A stretch of DNA of 6,511 nucleotides from Acidocella sp. (GTDB lineage Bacteria > Pseudomonadota > Alphaproteobacteria > Acetobacterales > Acetobacteraceae). This document shows, in pieces, positions 1 to 5,422 of the stretch; within the stretch, counting starts at the first letter, position 1, and every line of letters begins with the position of its first letter. The position numbers and the translations under genes were made by a program. The notes under the pieces were generated by a model. The model saw only the letters and a program-made list of their open reading frames with translations. It ran no database searches and was not told where the DNA came from. The DNA lies in contig JAQUAC010000132.1 of NCBI GenBank assembly GCA_028687415.1, positions 1 through 6,511 on the forward strand, written 5' to 3'.

Positions 1-1
1 C

Positions 2-280
2 GGCTTCTGGCTGGCGCGGCGGTATTGGGGCCAGGGGCTGATGACCGAGGCAACGGAAGCAATCACGGACTGCGCCTTCACAACGCTTGGCTTCGAGACC
101 CTGACCCTGACCAATGCGCTGGGCAACACGCGCTCACGCCGGGTGAAGGAAATTGCCGGGGCGATGCTGTTACGGACGGAGCCTGCCCGCTTCGTGGACC
201 CCGCCTATACGGAACAGGAAGTCTGGATGTTGAGCAAAGCCGCCTGGGTGGCGCGGCGCGGCGCAAAAAAGGGGGCCTGA
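2..280 (+). CDS. GNAT family N-acetyltransferase, RimJ/RimL-like (3' part only)
   Basis: The reading frame is open from the left edge, so the start codon lies outside the window; 92 residues remain. The first visible residues read GFWLARRYWGQGLMTEA. They hold the acetyl-CoA binding signature of the GNAT fold (R/Q-x-x-G-x-G, here R7-Y-W-G10-Q-G12) followed by the 'L-x-T-E-A' start of the next helix, as in RimJ/RimL-type acetyltransferases. Further on, GNTRSRRVKEIAGAM corresponds to the usual 'N..S.rv.Ek.Ga' segment that ends the fold. The family transfers an acetyl group from acetyl-CoA to an amine, often a protein N-terminus, antibiotic or metabolite; the substrate cannot be told from this fragment. 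The Lys/Arg-rich C-terminus (WVARRGAKKGA) ends inside a terminator hairpin, with the TGA stop in its loop. The gene converges on accC, 13 bp away. The family call is firm; the role is unknown. Confidence 0.82.
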   Translation, partial: GFWLARRYWGQGLMTEATEAITDCAFTTLGFETLTLTNALGNTRSRRVKEIAGAMLLRTEPARFVDPAYTEQEVWMLSKAAWVARRGAKKGA

Positions 281-293
281 GGCCCCCTTTTTA
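265..293. terminator. Bidirectional intrinsic terminator between the GNAT gene and accC
   Basis: A perfect 12-bp inverted repeat, AAAAAGGGGGCC (266-277) and GGCCCCCTTTTT (281-292), encloses a 3-nt loop. The stem has a run of G:C pairs flanked by A on one side and T on the other, so an RNA from either strand forms a GC hairpin followed by a U-run. The loop is the TGA stop codon of the GNAT gene, and the accC stop (TTA, 294-296) is 1 bp beyond the right arm. One element can therefore end both converging transcripts. Confidence 0.93.
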
Positions 294-1631
294 TTAACCG
301 GCGACGAAGCGTTCCAGCCAATGAATGGTGTAGTCGCCATCAATAAAGTCCGGTGCTTCCAAAATCCGCTGGTGCAGCGGGATGGTGGTCTTGATACCGG
401 TGATGACAAATTCACGCAGCGCCCGGCGCATGCGGGCGATGGCCTCCTCGCGGGTGTTGCCATAGGAGATCAGCTTGGCAATCAGGCTGTCGTAATGCGG
501 CGGCACGCGGTAGCCGGCATAGAGTGCGGAATCCACGCGGATGCCGAACCCGCCCGGCTGATGGAACACATCAACCAACCCAGGTGAGGGGGCGAAGGTT
601 TCCGGGTCCTCGGCGGTGATGCGGCACTCGATGGCGTGACCCGAGAGCTTCACATCGTCCTGGGTATAGCCAAGCGGCTGCCCGGCGGCGATGCGGATCT
701 GCTCATGCACCAGATCGATGCCCGAGATCATCTCCGAGACCGGATGCTCCACCTGCAAGCGGGTGTTCATCTCGATGAAGGCGAATTGCCCATCCTGATA
801 CAGGAATTCCAGCGTGCCCGCGTTCCGGTAGCCGATTTTCTTCAGCGCCTGCGTCACCGTGGCACCCAGCGCCGCGCGCTGCTCGTGGGAGATCACCGGC
901 GAGCCTGCTTCTTCCAGCACCTTTTGGTGGCGGCGCTGGAGCGAGCAATCGCGCTCACCCAGATGCACCACCTCGCCATGGTTATCGGCCAGGATCTGCA
1001 GCTCGATATGGCGCGGCTTGTCGAGGTATTTTTCCATATACACGGCGTTGTTGCCGAAGGCCGCCCCGGCTTCCGCCCGCGCCTCGCGCCATGCAGCTTC
1101 CAGCTCGTCGGCCGAGCGCGCCACCTTCATGCCGCGCCCGCCACCGCCGGCGGCGGCCTTGATCAGCACGGGGTAGAGAATCCGTTCCGCGACCTGGCGG
1201 GCCTCCTCCAGCGAGGCCAGCTCTCCCGGCGAACCCGGCACCAGCGGCACGCCGAGCTCATCCATGGTGGTCTTGGCGGTGATCTTGTCGCCCATCATGC
1301 GAATATGATTCGCCGTCGGGCCGATGAAGACCAAGTTATGCGCCTCCACCATGTCGGCGAAGGTGGCGTTCTCCGAGAGGAAGCCATAGCCGGGGTGGAT
1401 CGCCTCGGCGCCGGTAATCAGCGCGGCGGAGATGATGGCCGGCATGTTGAGGTACGAATCCCGCGCGAGCGGCGGGCCGATGCAGACGCTCTCATCGGCA
1501 AGGCGGACATGCATGGCATCCGCGTCCGCCGTGGAGTGCACAGCCACTGAGGCAATGTCCAGCTCCCGGCAGGCGCGCAGGATGCGGAGCGCGATCTCGC
1601 CGCGATTGGCGATTAGGATTTTTTTGAACAA
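294..1631 (-). CDS. accC: Acetyl-CoA carboxylase, biotin carboxylase subunit (AccC)
   Basis: This cytoplasmic ATP-grasp enzyme carboxylates biotin on the carrier AccB with bicarbonate and ATP, the first half-reaction of malonyl-CoA synthesis. At 445 residues it matches the family (E. coli 449). The N-terminal biotin carboxylase domain opens with FKKILIANRGEIA and contains HPGYGFLSEN (79-88). The ATP-grasp domain has K116, K158, the glycine-rich loop around 162-168 and RDCSLQRRHQKV (227-238, with K237). The active site EMNTRLQVEHPVSEM (287-301) supplies E287, N289, R291 and E295, with E275 and R337 also kept. All residues known to be essential in E. coli AccC are present. The start is TTG, placed where homologues have the Met of 'MFKK'. 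It lies 6 nt after the accB stop in the same frame, with only a weak GAG as ribosome-binding site, which suggests translational coupling to accB. It is the last gene of aroQ-accB-accC and ends at the shared terminator. Confidence 0.97.
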   Translation of the reverse strand: MFKKILIANRGEIALRILRACRELDIASVAVHSTADADAMHVRLADESVCIGPPLARDSYLNMPAIISAALITGAEAIHPGYGFLSENATFADMVEAHNLVFIGPTANHIRMMGDKITAKTTMDELGVPLVPGSPGELASLEEARQVAERILYPVLIKAAAGGGGRGMKVARSADELEAAWREARAEAGAAFGNNAVYMEKYLDKPRHIELQILADNHGEVVHLGERDCSLQRRHQKVLEEAGSPVISHEQRAALGATVTQALKKIGYRNAGTLEFLYQDGQFAFIEMNTRLQVEHPVSEMISGIDLVHEQIRIAAGQPLGYTQDDVKLSGHAIECRITAEDPETFAPSPGLVDVFHQPGGFGIRVDSALYAGYRVPPHYDSLIAKLISYGNTREEAIARMRRALREFVITGIKTTIPLHQRILEAPDFIDGDYTIHWLERFVAG

Positions 1632-1637
1632 AATGGC

Positions 1638-2093
1638 TTACTCGACGATCAGCAGCGGCTCGTCGAACTCGACGGGGGCGCCGGAGGTCACGAGAATCTG
1701 CCTCACCACACCGGCGCGCGGCGCCTTGATCTGGTTGAAGGTCTTCATAGCCTCGATGAGCAGCAGGGTGGCCCCAGCTTCAACGGTCTGACCGACGGTA
1801 ACATAAGGCGGCGTGCCGGGCTCGGCGGAGAGATAGGCAACACCCACCATCGGGCTCTTCACGGTGCCGGGGTTCTTTGCCGGGTCGGCGGCGGGGGCGG
1901 GCGCGGCGGGAGCAGGGGCGGCGGCCACGGCAACCGGGGCGGGTGCCGCCATTACCGGCATGCTCACCTGAGCGGCGGCGCGGGCCAGACGGACCTTGCG
2001 GTCGCCCTCTTCCAGCTCAATCTCCGACAATCCGGTCGCGTTCAAAAGCTCCGCGAGGTCGCGCAGGGTCTTGGGGTCGAATGACAGGCTCAT
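1638..2093 (-). CDS. accB: Acetyl-CoA carboxylase biotin carboxyl carrier protein (AccB/BCCP)
   Basis: AccB carries covalently bound biotin between the biotin carboxylase (AccC, next gene) and the carboxyltransferase of acetyl-CoA carboxylase. It has 151 residues, close to the usual 150-160. Residues 1-37 form the helical N-terminal part. Residues 46-70 are an Ala/Pro/Val linker (low complexity), the flexible arm typical of BCCPs. Residues 76-151 form the biotinyl domain: KSPMVGVAY, the 'thumb' segment PGTPPYVTVGQ (92-102), and the biotinylation site EAMKTFNQI with acceptor K117. The protein ends EPLLIVE. The ATG overlaps the aroQ stop as ATGA (2093-2090), so the two are probably translationally coupled. 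The accC start follows 6 nt after the TAA. No BirA or carboxyltransferase gene is in the window. Confidence 0.97.
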   Translation of the reverse strand: MSLSFDPKTLRDLAELLNATGLSEIELEEGDRKVRLARAAAQVSMPVMAAPAPVAVAAAPAPAAPAPAADPAKNPGTVKSPMVGVAYLSAEPGTPPYVTVGQTVEAGATLLLIEAMKTFNQIKAPRAGVVRQILVTSGAPVEFDEPLLIVE

Positions 2094-2542
2094 TGATCTT
2101 CTTCTTCCAGAATGTCGGACAAAGCGATGAGCGCAAGCCTATAGCCCGCAAATCCCAGACCGCAAATCACCCCCGTGGCGGCATGCGACACGTAAGAATG
2201 CTGGCGGAACGGCTCCCGCTTATGAATGTTGGACAGGTGCACCTCAATGACCGGGATATCCAGCGCGGCCAGCGCATCCATCAGCGCGATCGAGGTATGG
2301 CTGTATCCGGCCGGATTGATGATAAGCCCGGCGGCGCTGGCACGCGCCTCCTGAATCCAGGTAATCAGCTCGCCTTCATGGTTGCTCTGGCGGAAATCGA
2401 TGGACACGCCGAGCCCCTCGGCGGTCTCCGCGCAGAGGGTTTCCAGATCGTCCAGCGTGCCGGTGCCGTAGACCGCCGGTTCCCGTGTGCCCAGAAGGTT
2501 CAGGTTGGGTCCGTTGAGGACCAGGATGAGTGGTGCTGCCAT
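2090..2542 (-). CDS. aroQ: Type II 3-dehydroquinate dehydratase (AroQ)
   Basis: AroQ catalyses the third step of the shikimate pathway, 3-dehydroquinate to 3-dehydroshikimate, as a cytoplasmic dodecamer. The chosen ATG (2542) gives 150 residues starting MAAPLILVLNGPNLNLLGTRE, which matches the family start and its usual length of about 145-150. Longer in-frame readings continue into the opposite-strand thiS and have no family match. Active-site residues are all visible: R20 and Y25 on the mobile lid, N76 and H82 in the motif INPAGYSHTS, and H102 and R113 in EVHLSNIHKREPFR. No strong Shine-Dalgarno sequence precedes the start. The gene leads the aroQ-accB-accC operon; its TGA overlaps the accB ATG. 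This order is common in alphaproteobacteria and ties aromatic and fatty-acid synthesis to one transcript. The type I (AroD) family is unrelated and excluded by these motifs. Confidence 0.96.
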   Translation of the reverse strand: MAAPLILVLNGPNLNLLGTREPAVYGTGTLDDLETLCAETAEGLGVSIDFRQSNHEGELITWIQEARASAAGLIINPAGYSHTSIALMDALAALDIPVIEVHLSNIHKREPFRQHSYVSHAATGVICGLGFAGYRLALIALSDILEEEDQ

Positions 2543-2639
2543 GCTGGTGCTTGCGGTAGCATAATGGGATCGTAGCCGCCAAATTTTTGCGCATCTCCGG
2601 GCCTTGCGGGGCAGGGGACGGAACCCGATAATACCATAC
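2543..2639. promoter_or_regulatory. Divergent promoter region between aroQ-accBC and thiSG
   Basis: These 97 bp separate the aroQ start (minus) from the thiS start (plus) and must hold, or be close to, the promoters of both operons. On the plus strand a promoter-like pair is visible (separate entry). On the minus strand the only hint is an AT-rich stretch near 2560-2566 (CATTAT on the minus strand) without a convincing -35 box. I see no thiamin pyrophosphate riboswitch: neither the CTGAGA core nor the conserved second half is present, and there is too little space for one with its expression platform. Confidence 0.55.
2604..2632 (+). promoter_or_regulatory. Candidate sigma-70-type promoter of thiS
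   Basis: TTGCGG (2604-2609) is followed after exactly 17 bp by GATAAT (2627-2632), which matches five of six positions of the -10 consensus. The -35 element matches three of six. The predicted transcription start, about 7 nt past the -10 box, falls at about 2639-2640, on the first base of the thiS ATG. This would give a leaderless mRNA, consistent with the lack of a correctly spaced Shine-Dalgarno sequence. It is a prediction from pattern only. Confidence 0.45.
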
Positions 2640-2861
2640 ATGAGTAATACGCTTGAGCTTCTGGCCTTGACGGTGAACGGCGAGCCTATGCAGGTGCCGC
2701 CCGGCACCACGCTCGCCGGGCTGATCGCGCGGCTGGAGCTGGATACGCGCAAGGTCGCGGTGGAACGCAATCTCGAGATCGTGCCCCGCTCCACCTACGG
2801 CGCCGTGGCGCTGTCGGCGGGCGACGCACTTGAAATCGTGCATTTTATTGGTGGGGGCTAG
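2640..2861 (+). CDS. thiS: Sulfur carrier protein ThiS
   Basis: ThiS is a small ubiquitin-fold protein. Its C-terminus is adenylated and converted to a thiocarboxylate, which delivers sulfur to ThiG during thiazole synthesis for thiamin. It has 73 residues against 65-70 for most homologues; the surplus is the first 7-8 residues before the core LTVNGEPMQVP. The core continues with TLAGLIARLELDTRKVAVERNLEIVPRS and ALSAGDALEIVHFIGGG, ending in the required C-terminal Gly-Gly. The ATG at 2640 is preferred because it is the only ATG before the core; a TTG at 2604 would add 12 unlike residues and lies on the predicted -35 box. The thiG start follows 3 nt after the stop. The partner genes for sulfur loading and for the pyrimidine branch (thiF, thiO, thiE, thiC) are not in the window. 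Confidence 0.94.
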   Translation: MSNTLELLALTVNGEPMQVPPGTTLAGLIARLELDTRKVAVERNLEIVPRSTYGAVALSAGDALEIVHFIGGG

Positions 2862-2864
2862 ACT

Positions 2865-3656
2865 ATGGACGGCATGACGCAGACCGGCGACACCTGGACC
2901 GTCGCGGGGCGGACGTTTTCGTCGCGCCTGGTTGTTGGCACCGGCAAATATAAGGACCTGCCCACCACGGCGGCGGCCATTGAGGCCTCGGGCGCCGAGA
3001 TGGTCACGGTTGCGGTGCGGCGGGTGAACCTCTCGGACCGCAACGCCCCGATGCTGCAAGATTACGTGAGCCCGCAGCATTACACCTACCTTCCCAACAC
3101 CGCCGGCTGCTTCACCGCTGATGAGGCTGTGCGCACGCTGCGCCTGGCGCGCGAGGCGGGTGGCTGGAATCTGGTGAAACTGGAAGTGCTCGGCCCGCCG
3201 CCGCTGCTCTATCCGGATATGGCCGCCACCCTGCTGGCCGCCGAGGCGCTGATAAAAGACGGCTTCGAGGTCATGGTCTATTGTTCGGACGATCCGGTGG
3301 CCGCCAAGCGGCTGGAGGATATGGGCTGCGTCGCCATCATGCCGCTGGGCGCGCCCATCGGCTCCGGGCTCGGTGTGCAGAACCCGCTGATGATCCAGAG
3401 CATCATTGAGAACGCCAAAGTCCCGGTGCTGGTCGACGCCGGAGTCGGCACCGCGTGGGACGCCGCCTTTGCCATGGAGCTGGGCTGCGATGCCGTGTTG
3501 GTGAACTCCGCCATCGCCCTGGCGGACGACCCGGTGCTGATGGCCCGCGCCATGAAGGCCGGGGTCGAGGCCGGGCGCTTCGCCTTCCGCGCCGGGCGCA
3601 TCCCCCGCAAGGGCTTCGCCAGCGCTTCCTCCCCTATGACCGGGCTGATCCGCTGA
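2865..3656 (+). CDS. thiG: Thiazole synthase ThiG
   Basis: ThiG forms the thiazole phosphate moiety of thiamin from 1-deoxy-D-xylulose 5-phosphate, dehydroglycine (or a glycine-derived imine) and sulfur from ThiS-thiocarboxylate. The 263-residue TIM-barrel protein has the expected length of about 255-265. Visible motifs are SRLVVGTGKYKD (20-31), EMVTVAVRRVN (45-55), the Schiff-base lysine K105 in NLVKLEVLG with E107 close behind, MPLGAPIGSGLGVQNP (159-174), VLVDAGVGTAWDAA (188-201, with D191) and VLVNSAIALADDP (211-223). The start at 2865 is preceded by GGGGG (2853-2857), which sits inside the last thiS codons at good spacing, so thiS and thiG are probably translated together. An ATG three codons later (2874) is an alternative. 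The last codons overlap the start of the following membrane protein gene. Confidence 0.97.
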   Translation: MDGMTQTGDTWTVAGRTFSSRLVVGTGKYKDLPTTAAAIEASGAEMVTVAVRRVNLSDRNAPMLQDYVSPQHYTYLPNTAGCFTADEAVRTLRLAREAGGWNLVKLEVLGPPPLLYPDMAATLLAAEALIKDGFEVMVYCSDDPVAAKRLEDMGCVAIMPLGAPIGSGLGVQNPLMIQSIIENAKVPVLVDAGVGTAWDAAFAMELGCDAVLVNSAIALADDPVLMARAMKAGVEAGRFAFRAGRIPRKGFASASSPMTGLIR

Positions 3657-4306
3657 AGAGGTTTTTCCGCACCGCGCCGGAGCTAACGGCGAATTTCCTC
3701 GCCCCCTACCTCGTTTACCAGGCTGCTGACCCGCATTTAGGCGACACCGCCGCGCTAATCGTCTCCGCTCTGCCGCCGCTGTTGTGGAGCGGCGTCGAGC
3801 TGGTCCGGACAAGGCGGTTGGACGCCATCTCCATCCTGGTTGTCACCGGCATTCTGCTCACCGTGGCGGCTACCGCCATGGGCGGTTCGGCCAAGCTCAT
3901 CCAGATCCGCGATGCACTGGTCACCGGCTGCATCGGGCTGCTGTTCCTGGCCTCGCTGGCGCTGAAAAAACCGATGATTTTCTACCTCGCCCGCGCCACC
4001 TCGGCCCGCAACACGGCGGCGGGGGCGGCGGCGTTCGAGGTCTTGTGGGACCGCCCCGGCATACCGGCGGTGTTCCGCATGATGACGGTGGTGTGGGGCC
4101 TCGGCCTCGTGGTGCAGACATCGGTGATGTGCTGGCTCGCCTGGGTCTGGCCGATCAGCCGCTATCTGCTGCTCTCGCCCCCCATTGGCTATGGCATTTT
4201 CGCCCTGCTTATGGGGTGGAGTCTGTGGTACGGCGCGCGGCGCAACGCGCTGAGTGAGTTTGCCCAGGCCCGCGCGGCGGCTAGGCACATGGAAAAAGCC
4301 TCTTAA
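3653..4306 (+). CDS. VC0807-like multi-pass membrane protein, apparently CTG-started
   Basis: This is a hydrophobic protein with about six membrane segments, roughly at residues 10-24, 31-52, 57-77, 89-105, 141-165 and 170-194. It ends in a basic, charged tail (GARRNALSEFAQARAAARHMEKAS). The layout, with a paired-helix N-terminal half containing RRLDAISILVVTGILL, a GS..LIQIRDALVTGCIGLLFLASL stretch and a following KKPMIFYLAR, resembles the VC0807 family of uncharacterised inner-membrane proteins. That is recognition by eye, and no function is known. The frame is open from within thiG, but no ATG, GTG or TTG lies between a GTG at 3455 (deep inside thiG) and a TTG at 3782. The first residues that look native begin at the CTG of 3653, which overlaps the thiG stop as CTGA. 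That start gives 217 residues. Starting at 3455 would add 66 Arg-rich shadow residues; starting at 3782 would remove the first helix or helices. Confidence 0.72.
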   Translation: MKRFFRTAPELTANFLAPYLVYQAADPHLGDTAALIVSALPPLLWSGVELVRTRRLDAISILVVTGILLTVAATAMGGSAKLIQIRDALVTGCIGLLFLASLALKKPMIFYLARATSARNTAAGAAAFEVLWDRPGIPAVFRMMTVVWGLGLVVQTSVMCWLAWVWPISRYLLLSPPIGYGIFALLMGWSLWYGARRNALSEFAQARAAARHMEKAS

Positions 4307-4770
4307 TCCGGGTTCCGCGGCACCCGGCATCCGGTCAGGATATGGCCATTATAGGGCTGCCATATCTGAGTTTGCCCCAGCAGCGGCAGGCCGACATAGC
4401 CGCGCAAATGCAGGTTATTCTGGGCGTCGAACGTCACGGTGGCCTGGAACACGCTGCCATCGCGCGGGTCTGTCACCGTGCCGTGCCAAGTCACGCTGCC
4501 ATCGGACTCGGTTTCCGGCGCCACCTGAAAGATGATATCGCCGCATTGAGGCAGGCCGCGCCAGTCCTTCGGCATCGGGTCGGTCGGATGGTCGAACACC
4601 ATGCCGATCAGTGTGCCGCAGATCTTGTCGCCGCAAGGGGCAACCTGCACCACGGCCTGCTGGTTGGCGGTGATCCAGTCCCCGGCGGGGAAAGTAGGAT
4701 CAGCCGAGGCAGCATGCCCGAAAACGGCAGATGCGCCCAGACACAACGCGATGAACCAAAGCCGAAACAA
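4303..4770 (-). CDS. Exported DUF2147 family protein
   Basis: This is a 155-residue secreted or periplasmic protein. The N-terminus (MFRLWFIALCLGASAVFGHAASA) is a clear Sec signal peptide with probable cleavage after residue 23 (ASA|DP). The mature part carries the DUF2147 pattern: GDWITANQQAVVQVAPCGDKICGTLIG (30-56), D60 and P62 in the loop, VTWHGTVTDPRDGSVFQATVTF (93-114), and LHLRGYVGLPLLGQTQIWQ (120-138). Cysteines at 46, 51, 76 and 148 could form disulfides in the periplasm. The start is TTG at 4770, with GGGAGA six nt upstream. A TTG at 4815 would add 15 residues in front of the signal peptide and is disfavoured. The function of the family is not established. The stop shares the palindrome TTAA with the stop of the converging membrane protein gene, so no terminator fits between them. 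Confidence 0.86.
   Translation of the reverse strand: MFRLWFIALCLGASAVFGHAASADPTFPAGDWITANQQAVVQVAPCGDKICGTLIGMVFDHPTDPMPKDWRGLPQCGDIIFQVAPETESDGSVTWHGTVTDPRDGSVFQATVTFDAQNNLHLRGYVGLPLLGQTQIWQPYNGHILTGCRVPRNPD
4308..4327. other. GC hairpin just after the membrane-protein stop
   Basis: CCGGGT (4308-4313) and ACCCGG (4322-4327) form a 6-bp stem around an 8-nt loop that itself contains the palindrome CCGCGG. It begins 1 bp after the TAA of the plus-strand membrane protein gene and lies inside the last codons of the DUF2147 gene. There is no U-run after it, so it is at best a weak or RNA-stabilising terminator; it may be chance in GC-rich coding sequence. Confidence 0.3.
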
Positions 4771-4776
4771 AAATAG

Positions 4777-4782
4777 TCTCCC
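4777..4782 (-). promoter_or_regulatory. Ribosome-binding site that fixes the TTG start of the DUF2147 gene
   Basis: On the minus strand GGGAGA is followed after 6 nt (CTATTT) by TTG (4770-4768), and the translation from there starts directly with a signal peptide. The upstream TTG at 4815 has no such site. Confidence 0.75.
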
Positions 4783-4824
4783 AGACGGAGCCCGAATTCT
4801 TGGTGCGTCCGCCAAAATGAACTA

Positions 4825-4901
4825 GCAGCTATCTAGGCCCTTGCCATGGTGGCGTGCAGGGGGGATGCTGCATTTCCCCCACGCTGTTGCAGAATAGCTG
4901 C
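4825..4901. repeat. Nested inverted repeats in the gap between the DUF2147 gene and hxlR
   Basis: The 145-bp gap 4771-4915 holds no gene. An outer 8-bp perfect inverted repeat, GCAGCTAT (4825-4832) and ATAGCTGC (4894-4901), encloses an inner one. The inner element pairs GCGTG (4852-4856) with CACGC (4880-4884), then the G-run at 4859-4864 with the C-run at 4876-4879, then ATG with CAT (4865-4867 and 4871-4873) around a CTG loop. The inner stem has small bulges. It lies downstream of hxlR and upstream of the DUF2147 gene on the minus strand, so it could end the hxlR transcript or fold in the leader of the next gene. It lacks the T-run of a standard intrinsic terminator. Confidence 0.45.
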
Positions 4902-4915
4902 AGGCGCGGTTCAGG

Positions 4916-5356
4916 TCAGGGCATCTGCCCCTTCGTGTCGAAACGCTGCCGTGCCGCTTCCACCTCCACCAGATTCTCCGCGGCCCAGACCCAGACGCCG
5001 CAAAACGCCGCTCCCAGCGTCAGGCCGCGCGGGGTGAGTGCGTATTCCACGCGCGGCGGCACTACCGGGTGGACCGTGCGGGTCAGCAGCCCGTCGCGCT
5101 CCATCTGCCGCAGCGTCTGGGTCAGCATTTTCTGGCTGATGCCCTCAACCAGCCGGGCGAGTTGGGTGAAGCGCAGCGTGCCGTGCTCGGTGAGGAATTC
5201 CAGCACGAGCATGGTCCATTTCCCGGCGACGCGCCCAATCAGCTCCACCACCAGCGCCTCCACGCGCGGGTCCGGCGCGGCATCGGCGTGCGCTTGCGCG
5301 AATAGCGCGCGGGTGTGGGCGAGTTGTTCGCCATCCGGGGGGCCGAAGACCATCAT
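4916..5356 (-). CDS. HxlR-family winged-helix transcriptional regulator
   Basis: This 146-residue DNA-binding protein is typically dimeric. After an N-terminal helical arm (about 8-30) comes the HxlR core: VELIGRVAGKWTMLVLEFL (37-55), LRFTQLARLVEGISQKMLTQTLRQMERDGLLTRTV (61-95, with the recognition helix around ISQKMLTQTLRQ) and the wing PVVPPRVEYALTPRGLTLG (97-115). The C-terminal helix (119-140) would dimerise. Many members sense quinones or reactive electrophiles through an N-terminal cysteine; here the only cysteine is C119, so that mechanism is not evident. The start is ATG at 5356, with AAGGAG about 7 nt upstream; a second ATG follows at once (5353), and an out-of-frame ATG at 5360 would give only a shadow peptide. 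The gene is divergent from a short-chain dehydrogenase, the usual arrangement for HxlR regulators that control their neighbour. The inducer is unknown. Confidence 0.92.
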   Translation of the reverse strand: MMVFGPPDGEQLAHTRALFAQAHADAAPDPRVEALVVELIGRVAGKWTMLVLEFLTEHGTLRFTQLARLVEGISQKMLTQTLRQMERDGLLTRTVHPVVPPRVEYALTPRGLTLGAAFCGVWVWAAENLVEVEAARQRFDTKGQMP

Positions 5357-5395
5357 GCATGCTCTCCTTTTGGTAAGTATGTATTTTTCAGGTGC

Positions 5396-5411
5396 CTTCT
5401 TTCGAAAGGAG
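5396..5411. promoter_or_regulatory. Palindromic candidate operator in the hxlR/SDR gap
   Basis: CTTCTTTCGAAAGGAG is a 16-bp palindrome with seven of eight pairs matched, and its central ten bases (CTTTCGAAAG, 5399-5408) match perfectly. It lies near the middle of the 104-bp divergent gap, where a dimeric HxlR regulator could block both promoters. It is inferred from symmetry and position only. Confidence 0.45.
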
Positions 5412-5422
5412 ACCGCCCTTTC

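Noticed and set aside
636..1550. Long open frame (304 codons) on the plus strand opposite accC
   Set aside because: It is antisense to a fully conserved accC. Its His/Arg/Gly-rich composition is that of a GC-rich shadow frame, with no domain motif.
1877..1935. GC-rich repeat-like tract in accB as a possible DNA repeat element
   Set aside because: It encodes the Ala/Pro linker normal for biotin carrier proteins and is not a separate element.
2543..2639. TPP riboswitch upstream of thiS
   Set aside because: No CTGAGA core or conserved second helix is seen, and the gap is too short for the aptamer plus a switch.
2543..2794. 84-residue N-terminal extension of aroQ
   Set aside because: It runs antisense through thiS, has no family match, and AroQ homologues begin just before the VLNGPNLNLLG motif.
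3455..3652. 66-residue N-terminal extension of the membrane protein from GTG 3455
   Set aside because: It would lie wholly inside thiG and reads as an Arg/Gly/Pro-rich out-of-frame shadow, unlike a membrane protein N-terminus.
2376..3812. Very long minus-strand frame (478 codons) across aroQ, thiS and thiG
   Set aside because: It overlaps three confidently identified genes, is rich in Arg, Gly, His and Gln as expected for a shadow, and shows no recognisable fold.
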